From NCBI GenBank assembly GCA_031841125.1, contig CM063106.1, forward strand, positions 5,704,001-5,768,000: a DNA stretch of 64,000 nt, written 5' to 3'. Both the position numbers and the translations under genes were made by a program. Below, in pieces: positions 1 to 11,870 of this stretch; position 1 is the stretch's first letter, and every line of letters starts with the position of its first letter. This DNA comes from Acanthococcus lagerstroemiae (taxonomy: Eukaryota; Arthropoda; Insecta; Hemiptera; Eriococcidae). The notes below the pieces were generated by a model, which saw only the letters and a program-made list of their open reading frames with translations, did not search any database and was not told the DNA's origin.

Positions 1-3000
1 TCGTGCCAGAACGTAAAACAGTTGAGAGATAGACAAAATGCCCTTATAAGTCGTGCTATTTCCTTGCTGGAGAATTTCAATTTAGCCATTACCTTTTCAT
101 GATAAAACGTAATGCCTAGCTCACTTCAAATAACCTTTAAATTAGCTTAACTGAAGCGATTATTTATTAGTAAAAATGCATAAGTCGCCGTAAATATGGT
201 ATCCGTTAATTGCAACTATGTACTTGGGTACCTAGAGCCTACTGATATCAGATTCTTGTTGAGTTCAATGCCAAATCTCAATTTTTTGTATTGGGGAATT
301 GTCAAATTAGCAGTAATTTTGGAATTTCATAATTGTACATGGTGGGAAGAAGGGGGAGGAAGACCCACCGGATTATTTGAAGTAACCGTTAAGGAAAAAA
401 TGGGCTAAATATGAACTAAATGTAGACACTGAGACTATGATTTATTGAAATTAGGTATGAGGCCGAGATTTTTTTTTTTTCACGAGCTCATCAAGAGAGA
501 GCTTGACAATTTCGAATTCAATGAAAGTTAAAAAAAAGTCGTTCGTAACTGGTGCCTGACTTTTTTTTTTGCTTCCCAGTTTGCTTTCCAAATTAGTATA
601 ATTACGATGAATTCAGAGATGAGAACGACTCAGGGTAGTTCATAGTGAGTCAAAATTGGTTTATTTTAAAGTAAGAACCAAATTGTATCATTCCGATTTT
701 CTCGAACAGAACTGGAACTTTTTAGAAAATTTACCTCATCCGCATCTCGCCTTCAGCAACAAATTACATAATGTAGGCCGATGCCACATCACATTGTAGT
801 CAAACGGTTCCTCGTCATCGGCTTAAATCCAACTGACAGTTAGCCTTTTCAGAATCATTATTCAGTCTTTGTCATCCAATATTATCAAAAAGTGATTTCA
901 TTTTCCGATTGTGTCGCTCTTTGTTGTCACCGACATCAAATGTGAACAAATCTCATCTCGGTCAAATGATTGAGTTTCTTTTCTATTTTAATTTTGATAA
1001 CGTAAAGTAACTGTCTGCCTTCGAAATATTGAAATTTGACCTTATTTTCCACAGATGACCTTAGCGTTTTAAGGGAACATAATAGACAATCTTATCGCCT
1101 ATGTAGATTTTTTATACGTATTAGCTCAATTTGAAAAATTTATTTCTAGATTTTCGATCTTTTATATTGTATTAAAAAGAGAAAATAAGCGGGAAATAAT
1201 GTCACGAAGGTATGTACTCATACATACACCTCATACACCTGTACCTGTATGCCTGTCTATAAAACTTGTTCTTAGCTTTTCGGTCCTCTAAAACTGTTTT
1301 CGAATAACTATTTGAACTTTCCTGTCTGCACCCTACCTTAAGTCTAGTCTACCTGAATAGTTTAAAGAATTGACGTGTTAATCGTAAGTAGATAAAGAAC
1401 GATAATACTCGTACAATCGAACTATTTTATGATTTCGCGATTGGATCGAAATATTGTAAAAAGTCTATTGTAAAACGCTTTATGTGTCGCATTTATCAGT
1501 TTTATGTGAATTGTGTCGAGGTTTCTGTTTCGTCTCTGCGATTTTTTTTTTCAACTTACTGTATACATATCATAATCGAGGAATCTTGTTTAATACAACA
1601 AGAGGTGTGAATTATACTGTAAAACGCGTACTTTGTGTAAGTCTTGTAGATGAGGCTATTAAGCAGTTTGAAGCCTTTAGTAAATTCGATGCTATTTTTA
1701 CTGCGTTTGATAATAAAACTGTTGATAAAGTAAAATGTGCTCAATTTCTTCTTTTAGCGAAAGTACCAAGGATTCGCTGGTTTCAGAAGAGTCCAAACAG
1801 GTCTTATAGTAGATTAATGTAGTCTGAAAAAGTCTTATAGAACATTGAGCACTTTTGAAAAAATTTCTAAATTTTTCAGCAAAGCCTGAAAAGCAGTCTT
1901 AGGTGGGCTTGCAAGAACCATAGGGCGTCTTTTGAATAAGTAGGAAGAATCTTTAAAAATCTTCGGAGATGAAGAAGCTGTGAAGAGTTCTAATCATGGC
2001 TGGAAGATCATCAAAGAGTCCTGAACATGTTTGAAAGAGTCTTAAATAGTACGAGTGTTTAAATCATTCAAAGCTTTGAGTTCATCCAGCGAAACTTAAA
2101 TATTACTTACCTAATATTTTTCTATGAAATGTTGCACTCTGGGCTGGTCCTTGCTTTCGAATTTTCAATAAGGCACCCTTAAGATCGGTTTTGTATGCTT
2201 AAAATATAATATTCTGTAAACTTTGAGCTACATCGGTTGAGGGGAACCAGAGGTAATAGAGGATTTAAATTAAAAATTATTATTTAAGTTTTCAGATGAG
2301 TTTTTTCTAAGGGTTGCTCTGGGGTCTTTTCACCCTTCTTTTCACTCTTCAGTAGCCAAATCTCGCGCTAATTTTCATTATCCCAAAATATGAATCTTTT
2401 ACATTCATAATAGAGTTTATTCGATTCCTGAACAAATTTCTCTATCCTCTCGACATTTCAGATACCACAGGGCTATTAATCTTCAAGTACTCCAATTTAT
2501 AAGTTCTTTAAATTAGAAACAATGGGTTTCATGGGTCGCAGAACTCATTTCTGGGGGACTAGTTTCCTTCTTTTTATGCCATACAGAGGCTATCATAGAA
2601 CAATACCGCTGAAAACACTTATAAAATTGTTTAGTTCAGCATTCTAAAAAAAAGCATATTCAATACACGTTTGGGAAAATAAATTTCGCCTTTTTTAAGA
2701 GTAAAATCTGGATTCAGGAACCCAATTCAGAAGTGGATGGAACTTCTGATGAGGTTTTCGAAATCTGTGATCCACATACCCCTTTTTCGATGCTTTATTA
2801 AATTTTCTTGATTCAATTTTTTTCAGAAGTGTCAGTTTTTCCTATTTTGATAGGAAAATTTGGATTCGAAGCCTAAATCGAAATCGGCGACCAAAAATAC
2901 TCCAGCTTCAATAATTGTGTCCAGTAATGTCTGTGTTTATTCATATCGGAAGTGAAATTAGAAAGTTTGCATCCAAATAAGGGTCGGATGAAAAGTCTGT

Positions 3001-3721
3001 TGAAATTTTCGAAACGAACTATCAAAGCAACCTCTGTTTTGATAGTCAAGACGTTTGTTTACAGTTTTTCGTTTACCTCTTGATATTCCAAAACTGAGAT
3101 TAAAGAAATTGATGGAATTTTCGGAAATCTGAAATGTTGATCAAACCATATGAGGTGGAGCATAAATACTGCTTCGAATAAGATACTACTCAATCCTGTG
3201 TTCTATTTAAAATTTCGGTGATGATTCTAGAGAAATCAGTAAAATGGACCCATGGAGAATTATTTGTTTGCTATACTCTGGAACTAATTTTCTGACAAGA
3301 AAGTTGGAGGTAAAGTTTTGCAACTTCAAATTTAAGATTCTTATACTAAGACCAAGGCGACTAAAAACTTTTCAAAATTGACTGGCGTCATTTGAGACCA
3401 CTCTGTATTGATCCCTTATTCGAGGAAAAATGATAGGATTTTAAATTGATGGGAAATGAACGCCAATCTTGTATATTTATAGGTGAGAAGAATGCCTAAA
3501 GTAAATATAATTAGTACAGCCGGCAAAACAACTAGTATTTTTATTTTATTTACCGCCTCAGCAAATCTAACCTCGAAAATCAATAAATTCAAACAAAATT
3601 GTATTTCGTCGAGATTTTCAGGTTTGACCCCCCCCCCCCCACGCATCCCATAATAAGACAGTGCTCGAAATGACCTTGAACGCTTGATTTTACAACAGAA
3701 ATATTATGAGGAGCTCAGAAC
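1..3721. other. AT-rich non-coding DNA
   Basis: I see no convincing gene here. The stretch has homopolymer runs (T at about 470-480 and 563-572, C at about 3628-3641) and loosely repeated phrases built on GTCTT at about 1790-2070. The longest reading frame (1484-1822) is listed separately as doubtful. The segment at about 2280-3400 has the look of old decayed repeats, but I could not define a clean unit. Confidence 0.6.
1484..1822 (+). other. Doubtful 112-codon reading frame, unrecognised
   Basis: The frame opens with a non-ATG codon (TTG-type start) and its second half is rich in acidic, basic and hydrophobic residues. A stretch near residues 58-90 (EAFSKFDAIF ... KVKCAQFLLLA) is faintly like the helical core of retroelement Gag proteins. 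There is no zinc knuckle, promoter or splice context to support this. It may be a chance frame in AT-rich DNA or a worn gag relic. Confidence 0.2.
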
Positions 3722-3924
3722 CAAAACTCACATTTGCCATTTCACTTCAAGGGGGCAGATAGGCAACATACTGTACACGGGTGCGGGAATATCTGCTGCG
3801 CCTGTGAATGCGCGGTATGTATAACATACTCCACGTTTACAGGCGGAGCAAAGATTTTCCCGCACCCGTGTATAGTATTTTGCCTATTTGTGGCCTTGAA
3901 GTAAAATGGCAAATGTGAGTTTTG
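3722..3924. mobile_element. Foldback / MITE-like long inverted repeat
   Basis: Two arms of about 75 bp (3722-3798 and 3850-3924) are near-perfect reverse complements: CAAAACTCACATTTGCCATT on the left faces AATGGCAAATGTGAGTTTTG on the right. The spacer of about 50 bp holds smaller palindromes (GTATGT ... ACATAC, and GCCTGT ... ACAGGC). The structure fits a non-autonomous foldback element. I found no clear target duplication. Confidence 0.6.
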
Positions 3925-5282
3925 ATTCTTTACCCTTCCTTTGACCATTCTTACGGTTTCATTTTTTTCCCCGAGGTTTACCCCAAACGCAACAATTCTT
4001 CTTTTTCTTTTAGCTTCGAGCGTAAATGAGGTTGACTTTCGTTGAAAAATTGTGAGGCGGTTCATAGAAATATGGAAAATTCGGCACTGTTCTTCTAGGA
4101 ACTTTTCACTTCTAGCAGCGAGTCGTAAAAATACGTCACTCAATGCGACCACATGTCCATTTTCCAGGCAACGTACTCATCAACTAACCTTGTGCCGTAT
4201 AATTGAAACAAAAGTTACAAACAGTTTTTTTCCTCTTCATTTCATTTCACGTAAGTTAAGTACCTATAAATTACCCAATAGGTTTTCAAAAAATTTGCAT
4301 TAATGTGCGATCGAATTTACGGTCGCAGAATGCGATATAATTCTGAGTCGGACGCATATGATTACACAAACGATCGGTAAAACGAAATGTTAATGCCAAC
4401 ATTATTGGGGAATACCTTCCCAAAACACAGCCGACTAATCTTTTAATTAGGTTCTGCGGGTTTTGTTCATTTTTGCAAAACATCTGTAATCAATTGAATA
4501 TATAGTTCACATGATTAATACGAGAAATTGGAAGATTGACAAAACATATAGAACGTGCATGGACTAGAAACGAGGGAAGTCCGTTTGAAAGTTATTACAA
4601 TTCACGCAATTTGTATTCGGTTCGAGGGCGTTGCCAACAATTTACAGACACGTGATGACACTTGGTATTACTTGTACAAATATGTTAATTAATCAGCGTC
4701 TGCCAATTGTATAATATTTTACCTATTCTGTCGGTGTTGCTCCTTTCTCACACTTTCAGGATTGTACGGATGTCTTTAGATTTTACTCGTATTTTAAAAA
4801 TCTTGTCAACTCCGGTAGGTTTTTGTACTTGCTCAAAAATTCGTACAACATATCGCGCGTGAAATAAGGTGCTCGCTAATCACTGACGACCACCTACGCC
4901 TGAATACATTAGTCGAAACCGTTTTTACAAATCATTTTCGTGCATCTAGCCGTATTTTTATTTTACCGGAAATGTCATCCGGTCTTTCTTTGGAAATTTC
5001 GCGTAAGACGGTACACGCAATAGACTTATTGGCATCGGGCCCACCGTCCATGATAAACCGTTCAGCTGTATCAATAGGGTGGCGTGGAGGGCCTCAATGT
5101 TCTCTTGTCCTCCTATGCTTACTTGTAGTATGCAAAGTGAATGGAAAATTTATTGAATGATTAAATTTCAGTTAATACTTTCAAGACTCGCTTTATAGCA
5201 TAGGCTTAATTTTTAGCGGATTCGTGTACTGAGCTTTGTCGCACAGCTATAAGAATCGCCGAGGTGCCTACCTGTTAAACCA
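3925..5282. other. Non-coding, nothing recognised
   Basis: Only short frames (at most about 80 codons) with no recognisable motif occur here. Base composition is ordinary AT-rich DNA and no repeat or RNA gene is apparent. Confidence 0.5.
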
Positions 5283-5660
5283 TGTCGACCGCGAATATAC
5301 ATCGACTTGACGTCAAATCGACTTTTTGTCACGATTTAGAATCGATTCAACATCGACGTCGATTTCTAGTCGAAATAGTTCCGGTGTGGTCGACTACAAA
5401 TCGACTCAACCTGACTGCATATCGACGTCGAAATCAGGTAACTACATAAAATTCATCGCACTTCAAATTAACGTCGAAATTGAGTCAATTTTGGGTAAAT
5501 GCAGTTCTGTGCGCTGTAAATTCACGTCGACATCGTATCGAATTTGAGTATATGATTTCCCATGAGTCTCAAATCAGTGTCAAAATTCAGTCGATTGCGG
5601 GTAATTAGCTTTTTCGTTGACAGTATATTAACGTCGATATGAAGTCGATTTTGTGAGAGG
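5283..5660. repeat. Degenerate tandem repeat, ~53-bp unit rich in TCGA
   Basis: Units starting at 5465, 5518, 5571 and 5625 line up at 53-54 bp spacing. Each opens with AAATTMACGTCGA-like sequence followed by a TCRATTTT-like core. The 5283-5464 part has the same vocabulary (ATCGACGTCGA, GTCGATTT) in less regular spacing. The dense GTCGA/ATCGA words set it apart from its AT-rich surroundings. Confidence 0.65.
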
Positions 5661-5965
5661 GGTTTTTTATAGGCCTATTCAGTTGTCTTTGGGGTCTACA
5701 ATAATTGGTCTATGACCATCCATCGATGTCAAACAAATGATGTGGGTAGATCAAGAGCACACATATACACTCCAAACAAACGTTATGATTAGGTTAGTTG
5801 TAATTCATTTCTTGGCAAAACCGCCGTATCCTGAGTGTTATTTTACGTGGGGCATATCCGAGTTGAGTCCCACCAGAGAATCTAATTAAAATTCGTGACC
5901 GAGTTGAGTCCCGATATTTGCGGAGATAAGAAAAATTTGGCTGTATTACACTCATTTATAATTTA
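5661..5965. other. Non-coding spacer
   Basis: No gene is seen. The phrase GAGTTGAGTCCC occurs twice about 50 bp apart (near 5852 and 5902), a short direct repeat of unknown meaning. Confidence 0.4.
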
Positions 5966-6107
5966 TTATGACCCATAGGCAGATCCAAGGGGCGAAGGGG
6001 AAGGGGTATGGTGGTAAAATCCCCCCAAGAACTTAATTCCTAAATTTAAAAATACAAAATAACCTGCCACTAGAGAGTTTTTATTTAATATTAGTATTAT
6101 TATTCAT

Positions 6108-8376
6108 TTCCCCCAAGATGGGAGACAGCCACCGTGGGGGGAAAAGGCTATAATATCTACACACCTGTTTTCAAGAAAAAAGAATCGAAAGAAAGATACG
6201 AAAAAGGTCGGAATTCATTGTATTATAATTGCGGGATTGTAGGGGAAGACAGGATATACTAATTTGAAAAGAAGATAGAAAAAAATAAAATGGGATACAA
6301 CAGGATTAGGGGAAGTAAGGAAATGGGGAGAAAAACTAACACAAAGAAAGAACGGAAATTTCATGTATTATTATGGGGACACAAGCTGAGGGTTCACGGG
6401 AGTGGGGTTTTATATCCGAAAACCAATAAGAACGAAAATCAAAGAAATTGGAGGAGACTTTGAATCAGTGGAAGATGAAAAAGTCAATACATTGCAGGCG
6501 CGTAACCAAGGGGTGGCCAGGGGGCCAGCCCCCCTAAAAAATCTTGGCCCCCCTGTGGCCCCCTGCTGAATTTGAAATTTTTTGTAAAATTTATAGTATT
6601 AGATAAAATAGAGCAAAAGTTTTTAACACTGGGCCCCCATCAAAAATTCGTGGCCCTTTCTGCCCCCCCCCCGTTAAAAAATCCTAGTTACGCCGCTGAT
6701 GCATTGGTAAACCAAATATATGTCCCAACAATGGAGGCTAAGGAAGGGGAAAGGGAAGAATTCTATGCAAAGCTAGAGGAGCTTTTGAAGCAAAACAAAG
6801 AATATCATACAATGAAAATGAGAGGGGGCTGAAACGAAAGAGGGTCGGGAATCTTGAGTAAATATTGTTTAAGATTCAAAAACAAAAATGGAAAAAGATT
6901 GATAGAATTTTCATTCCAGCAAAATCTTAAACTAGCAAATACCTTCTACAAAAAAAAAAAAGACAAGCCATAAAATTCACGTGGATATCCGCCGATCAAA
7001 AAACCAGAAAAGAAATAGACCATATTTTAACAAATTATATGAAGATAATACAAGACGTTTCCACATTGAGTAATTTCAACTTTTCGTCGGACCATAGAAT
7101 ATCACGCGCAAAGATAAGATGGAAAGGGGGGGGGGGGTAAAATACAACAATTATAAGAAAAAAAAATAGGTTTGCAATAAAAATTATCCCAGTGCACAGG
7201 TATGACAAATATAGGGAAAGGATCAAAGAAATTATTCAAAGGAGACACAAAAAAATGGAAAACTGGGTGCAAGAAAAATGTAATATCATGGAAGAAGCAA
7301 TTAAAGAAAGTAACAACGAACATGGGATGGCTAGGGTTTGATACTAGCGGAGAAAATAAAATTGACAGAATTGAAAAAATCATCCCGACAACAAATTCGT
7401 AGTGACAAAAGAACTTTTGATGCAACGAAAATGGAAAACAGTCTGAGAGACAATGGATCTATGAAAATAGCAGCGAGAGAACTGACCAAAGGGAGAAAGT
7501 TGGTATTGAAGGTAGAAAACAAACAAGGAGAGCAAATTAGGGACAGGGAGCAAATTGTGAAAGCAGCTACGCAGTTCTATGAAAAACGATACGACAAAGG
7601 AAACTTAAAAGAGAAAGAGAAAAAAGGGGAGAACGAACAAAACGAAGAAGACGTACCCAAAATATTAAAAAGTGAAGTAGAATACGCCCTTAAAAAAACT
7701 AAAAAGTGATGAAGCTCCAGGCCCCGATAAAATCAGCTACGATTTGGGACAAACAATTTCATTTCAAAATAGGAACAAAAAAGAAATATCCAAAAGAATA
7801 AAGGGAGGGTGAAAAACAGTTGGGTCTAAAAAGAATTCTACAAAGGGAAAATAGCGAAGAAACTGAAATTCAAAATCTGGAAGAGTTGTACCTTACCGTT
7901 ACTAACATACGGATGTCAGACATGAGCGGCAACAAAAGCCAGGGCGGAAAAAATTCAATCCACTCAAAGAGCAATGAAAAGAAGTATCTTAGGAATCAAA
8001 AAAATGAACAAAATCAAAATCACGGGGAAAAATCAGGACTAAAGGACATAAGATATACGATCAAAAAGTTAAACGTAAAATATGCGGGACATGTAATCAG
8101 GCAAAAGGACAGATGGGGGAGGAAAGTTTTGAACTGGGTACCAAAAGAAGGGAAGTGCAACAGGGGAAGACCACAAATAAGATGGAGAGACGAGATAGTT
8201 CTGGAGTGGGGACCAACTTGGAGAACGAGACGCACGATAGAGGAAAAGATGGAAGGGATGTGTAGAGGCATTTGCCTAGAAATGAACCAATATTGAGGGA
8301 ATACAGCCCGACAAGAATTAAATATAAGAGATTTTTTACCAACCAATATGCTATGAGATAAAAATAAATAAAATAA
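6108..8376 (+). mobile_element. RTE-clade LINE relic (endonuclease-RT), internally deleted
   Basis: A 12-bp direct repeat ATTATTATTCAT flanks it (6096-6107 and 8377-8388), consistent with LINE target duplication. Translating the plus strand across frames gives endonuclease pieces (GLGEVRK and GVGFYIRK before the nested MITE; IYVPTMEAKEGEREEFYAKL after it; FSSDHR near 7083, the catalytic SDH motif). Next comes a linker ending DEAPGPDKIS near 7745. The text then jumps straight to YDLGQTISF, missing the RT palm, and ends with the family's C-terminal GRPQIRWRDEI block at about 8165-8195. Several stops and frameshifts are present, and an A/T-rich tail with AATAAA closes it. It is not functional. 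Confidence 0.8.
6495..6698. mobile_element. hAT-like MITE nested in the RTE relic
   Basis: The ends are CAGGCGCGTAACC on the left and, reversed, CAGCGGCGTAACTAGGA on the right. Flanking octamers are ATACATTG (6487-6494) and ATGCATTG (6699-6706), 7 of 8 identical. The interior is G- and C-run rich (GGGGGCCAGCCCCCC). It interrupts the RTE endonuclease frame between VNTLQ and VNQIYVPT, so it inserted after the LINE. Confidence 0.75.
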
Positions 8377-8449
8377 ATTATTATTCATGTTTGTTTTTTC
8401 AACCCCCCCCCCCCCCATTGAAAATTCTGGATCCGCCTATGTTATGACC

Positions 8450-9359
8450 ATTTGAAAACAAACAAAGGAGAGCGTTTTTCACTAGTTAATATGATTCACA
8501 TCGAAATATCGTAACTTCGATGGTTTCATGCACAATTGGGTTAACTAACAAAAACTCTTTTTTTTCAGGAGAGCGTTTTGAACATTTTTCAATTTTTAGG
8601 CCCTTCTGAGACTCTAATAATTATTTATGAGGCCTAATTAAGCTGGGAGATGAAATCTAACATCTCTCAGGAATATATGATATTACAGGAGAAAATTCTT
8701 AAAAAGTAGATACCTGACCTTATTTTGTCTAAATTTTGACAGCATTTTTACTGATTTAGGCAAACTCTGGCGAACCTAGGTGAACAGCGATTTATTTTAA
8801 TTAAGGGTGCAACCGAATATAGTATAAGGAGCATCAAGGCGAGTTAATGTGTTAGATGCAATAACTTGTGGTGTATTCTATTCAGTTGTTGCTGATATTT
8901 TACCTTCCTTGGTAGGTCTCCACCAGGTATACATGAAGAAATTCTAAACCGTATGGTACGTGTCATACATTGACGAACACTTCATCAGCCAACACTGAAG
9001 TCGGTAATATTTGTAAATTAAAATTCGATATCGACCGTGAAACGGAATGAAAATTAATTTGAACGTGAGTGTTTGACATCGATAACAAAATACTCGTAAA
9101 TTCGATTTTCAGTGATGAAGCTAATTTTTATTAATGTTTTGGTAAATTTAAAAATTTCATAAATGCTTACATGTTTGCATGGCGCGTACAAAATAAAAAT
9201 AAAAATTCATGTATAAGAGGTGGAAAACTATCAAAGATTATTTGTTAGGTTCATTTAATGGATAGCATTTTCACCTTCGTAAGTATTTCCATATTTGTAT
9301 ACTATTACGAAGGAGACGTTTTCAAGTGAAGGGGAGGGACGTTCGAAGCCAGTCCAAAC
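8450..9359. other. Non-coding, nothing recognised
   Basis: No reading frame of interest and no defined repeat. Confidence 0.4.
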
Positions 9360-9600
9360 TGTGCCAATGACCCGACAAAATAGCGCCAAAAGGGTCTGGT
9401 AAGGAATCGTCAATAATCCGTCAAAATATTGTCAAATATTTGTAGTCAAATGAGTGTCAAAAGAGAGTCAGTAATGTCAACAAAAGTATTTTCAAGTCAG
9501 TCGGTCAAAAAAGTTTCGAGAAGTCAAAAATGCATCGGAGTGCTCTGATTGGTTGAAGTGTTTGTCAAAATGTCAAAAAGCTGTGTCAGAATTCGCAAAA
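9360..9600. repeat. Irregular GTCAAA array
   Basis: The word GTCA, mostly extended to GTCAAA, recurs about a dozen times on one strand at roughly 10-25 bp spacing, for example near 9410, 9420, 9430, 9444, 9456, 9503 and 9565. The spacer text differs each time, so this is not a clean tandem repeat. Confidence 0.45.
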
Positions 9601-11638
9601 TAGGCGCAATTTAAATTTACGATATCGGATTATTAATAAAAGCCGCCCTATCTACGATTTTCAGCGTCTTTCATGTACTAAGGACCTTCCTAGCCTCACA
9701 TTTTCTAGCATAACAGCAATCACCAACCAACAATCATTCTAAGAGCCATCTTCGCGCTACCTGGCGCTGCAGTTGTGGTTTAGCCTACTATTACAGAGTG
9801 ACGGATTGGTTCGATGAAAATACCAAAATCATCCGGTCAAATTGTCCATATTTTAATTCCCCTTGATCATATTTTGGAATGAAATGAAAGTGGCTGCTCT
9901 GCCTACACGCAGTATCTAGGTATTTCCCATCAATAGTTTATTTCAGTAAGTACATACATCAGTCGGGTGATGCAATGCGGTTATCACGAACTGTAAGGCT
10001 GTTTCCATAGAGTAATTACAAGACAATGGAATGTCACTAGCATAATTTGTTTTAGTGACATTCATCTCTCATCTCGACTCTTCGAAAAATCGGTAATTTG
10101 CCTTGGAGCTCTTCGAGCTTGTTCCCCGGTGTTGAAAATAAACGATTTCCGAAATTATTTTGAACAGTCACGGTGTGCCGGAAAATGACATAAGTGATAC
10201 TCGAATAACACTTCTGGAAGCGTTTAAAAAGGTCATGTCGACAGTCATCAGCATAATGTTAAGCTGTGTGTGTGTGCTTGTTCGAATGTAAGAACTAAGA
10301 ATGTTGCCAGATGCCTATTCGAGAGAGAAAATGTCAGCCGCATTAATGAAAAATGATTATACTGATGAATGTTGACAACCGGTTTTATATCATTGCGGGT
10401 AATCGAGTGTTTATAACTTAATTTTGAATCATTTATTTGGCACTTTTTTTTCTCTCTCTCTCCCCCGAAACGATATTTTTAGTACAGTTCGGAAGTGTTT
10501 TCCAAAGGCCTTGATATCCCGCATCGCTACACGAATAATAAAAATGTTATCTTATTATTCTCAATCTGAACTCAGTCAATTGTTTCATTTCGGATTCGAT
10601 TCTTGTAGCCGGATTAACGTATTGTGTATAAGTATTTGTATCTTCGATATATTTTATATACCGCAATATATAGTCTGCAGGTAAGTTCATGCTTATTTTT
10701 TGCACCAGTGCTGCAGTACCAGTAACAGACTGATTAATTAATTCACTTAGCTATATTGAGGTAATTTATGGATGCGATTCGCCGATGATGAGAGCCACAT
10801 CTGGAGCGTCGGGTAAAAGAGTATAATTTTCGCAGCATCCGACGATGAGATGCGGTGTCTCTTTTTTCCATTTCCATTTTCCTCGCATAACCTTGGAAAA
10901 TTTTATTTCGTTAACAAGTTCGCGACCGCGTTTTCTTGTTTAAATGTTAACGGTTAAAGATCTCGATTACTACAACTGATATCGGATTGAACATCTGGTT
11001 TACTTGTGACTGAGTTGAAGTATTGAGAACGCCGACCATCTAATCTACATTTTTGACAGTGGTATGAAAAGTGTTTGGCTTATATCTCGCAGTCTGAAAC
11101 GGTGTCAAGAAATTTCGTGGACCGAGTAGCATGCGGTTAGAATGTGGAAAATTGGATGTACTGTAGTCACACATGCTATTAGAACCGAGGCGAAAGGGGA
11201 AATAGTTTCCCGAAGTTTGCTTTATTTGAAAAATTTTGGTTTACTAGCGATATCCACGTTTTCCTCTTTCTTCATTTCTTTTCTGGTTCAGCGCATAAAA
11301 TGGTCGCTGTGGACTTCGATTTTGAATTTTGTACTTGAACTTCTTGTTAAAGCATCATGTTTCACAACAAAAAAATCTTGAAGATAATTGCTGCCGGTCT
11401 TCTCAGATCACTTTATTTTGTAAGAGTAACTTTCAACACAGAGCAGGAGAGTGTGTGGGGGTGGAACAGCCTTCTTCAGTATACCTCAATATGAGAAACA
11501 GAGACCACTGATGGCTTTTAAATAATATTACTCAAAGGAGAGAAGTGAAAACCAAAGAAGAACTAGAGTGATTATGTACTCTTAAGTCATCATTACTGGC
11601 TCCGGAGATCGGTTGGAGCTTCTTAAGCCTTCTGCATA
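9601..11638. other. Non-coding, nothing recognised
   Basis: Short unrelated frames only. Small GT and TC runs occur near 10266 and 10452. The frame at 11142-11381 has no recognisable domain. Confidence 0.4.
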
Positions 11639-11870
11639 CAGGGACGAAATTATAGGGGGTGTGGATGTTAAAAGGACCCCCTCCAATAATTTGGCAGTCG
11701 GCAAATTTTAAAACTGTTTATTTGAATTTTTCATTTTTTATAAATATTTGTTCATTGTCTGTATATTTTTTTCAGTAAAAAAATATTTCGATTAAAACAA
11801 GTCGGCTAATTTTTAATTTCTTAAAAATTTTGTCGGTGAATTTTTCTTTTCCACCTCCCCAAACTGAAAA
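11639..11870. repeat. Dispersed repeat, copy 1 (CAGGGACGAAA end)
   Basis: The segment starts CAGGGACGAAA and continues through phrases shared with 12613-12835: CCAATAATTTGGCAGT, GGCAAAT, AAACTGTT, TTTTTCATTTT, GTCGGCGAATTTTT-like. The two copies are about 970 bp apart and in the same orientation. The tip resembles hAT-type ends seen elsewhere in the window. Confidence 0.6.

Larger units (their letters stand above)
5966..8449. mobile_element. hAT-like MITE with 8-bp TSD, carrying a nested LINE
   Basis: The outer element spans 5974-8441 and is bounded by identical 8-bp direct repeats TTATGACC (5966-5973 and 8442-8449). Its ends are inverted: CATAGGCAGATCC on the left and, read from the other strand, CATAGGCGGATCC on the right. 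Eight-base target duplications and tips of this kind are typical of hAT superfamily elements. Without the LINE inserted at 6108-8376, the MITE would be about 190 bp. It has no transposase of its own. Confidence 0.8.

Noticed and set aside
3626..3642. Poly-C tract as a regulatory element
   Set aside because: Homopolymer runs recur across the window, often at MITE ends, and carry no specific signal.
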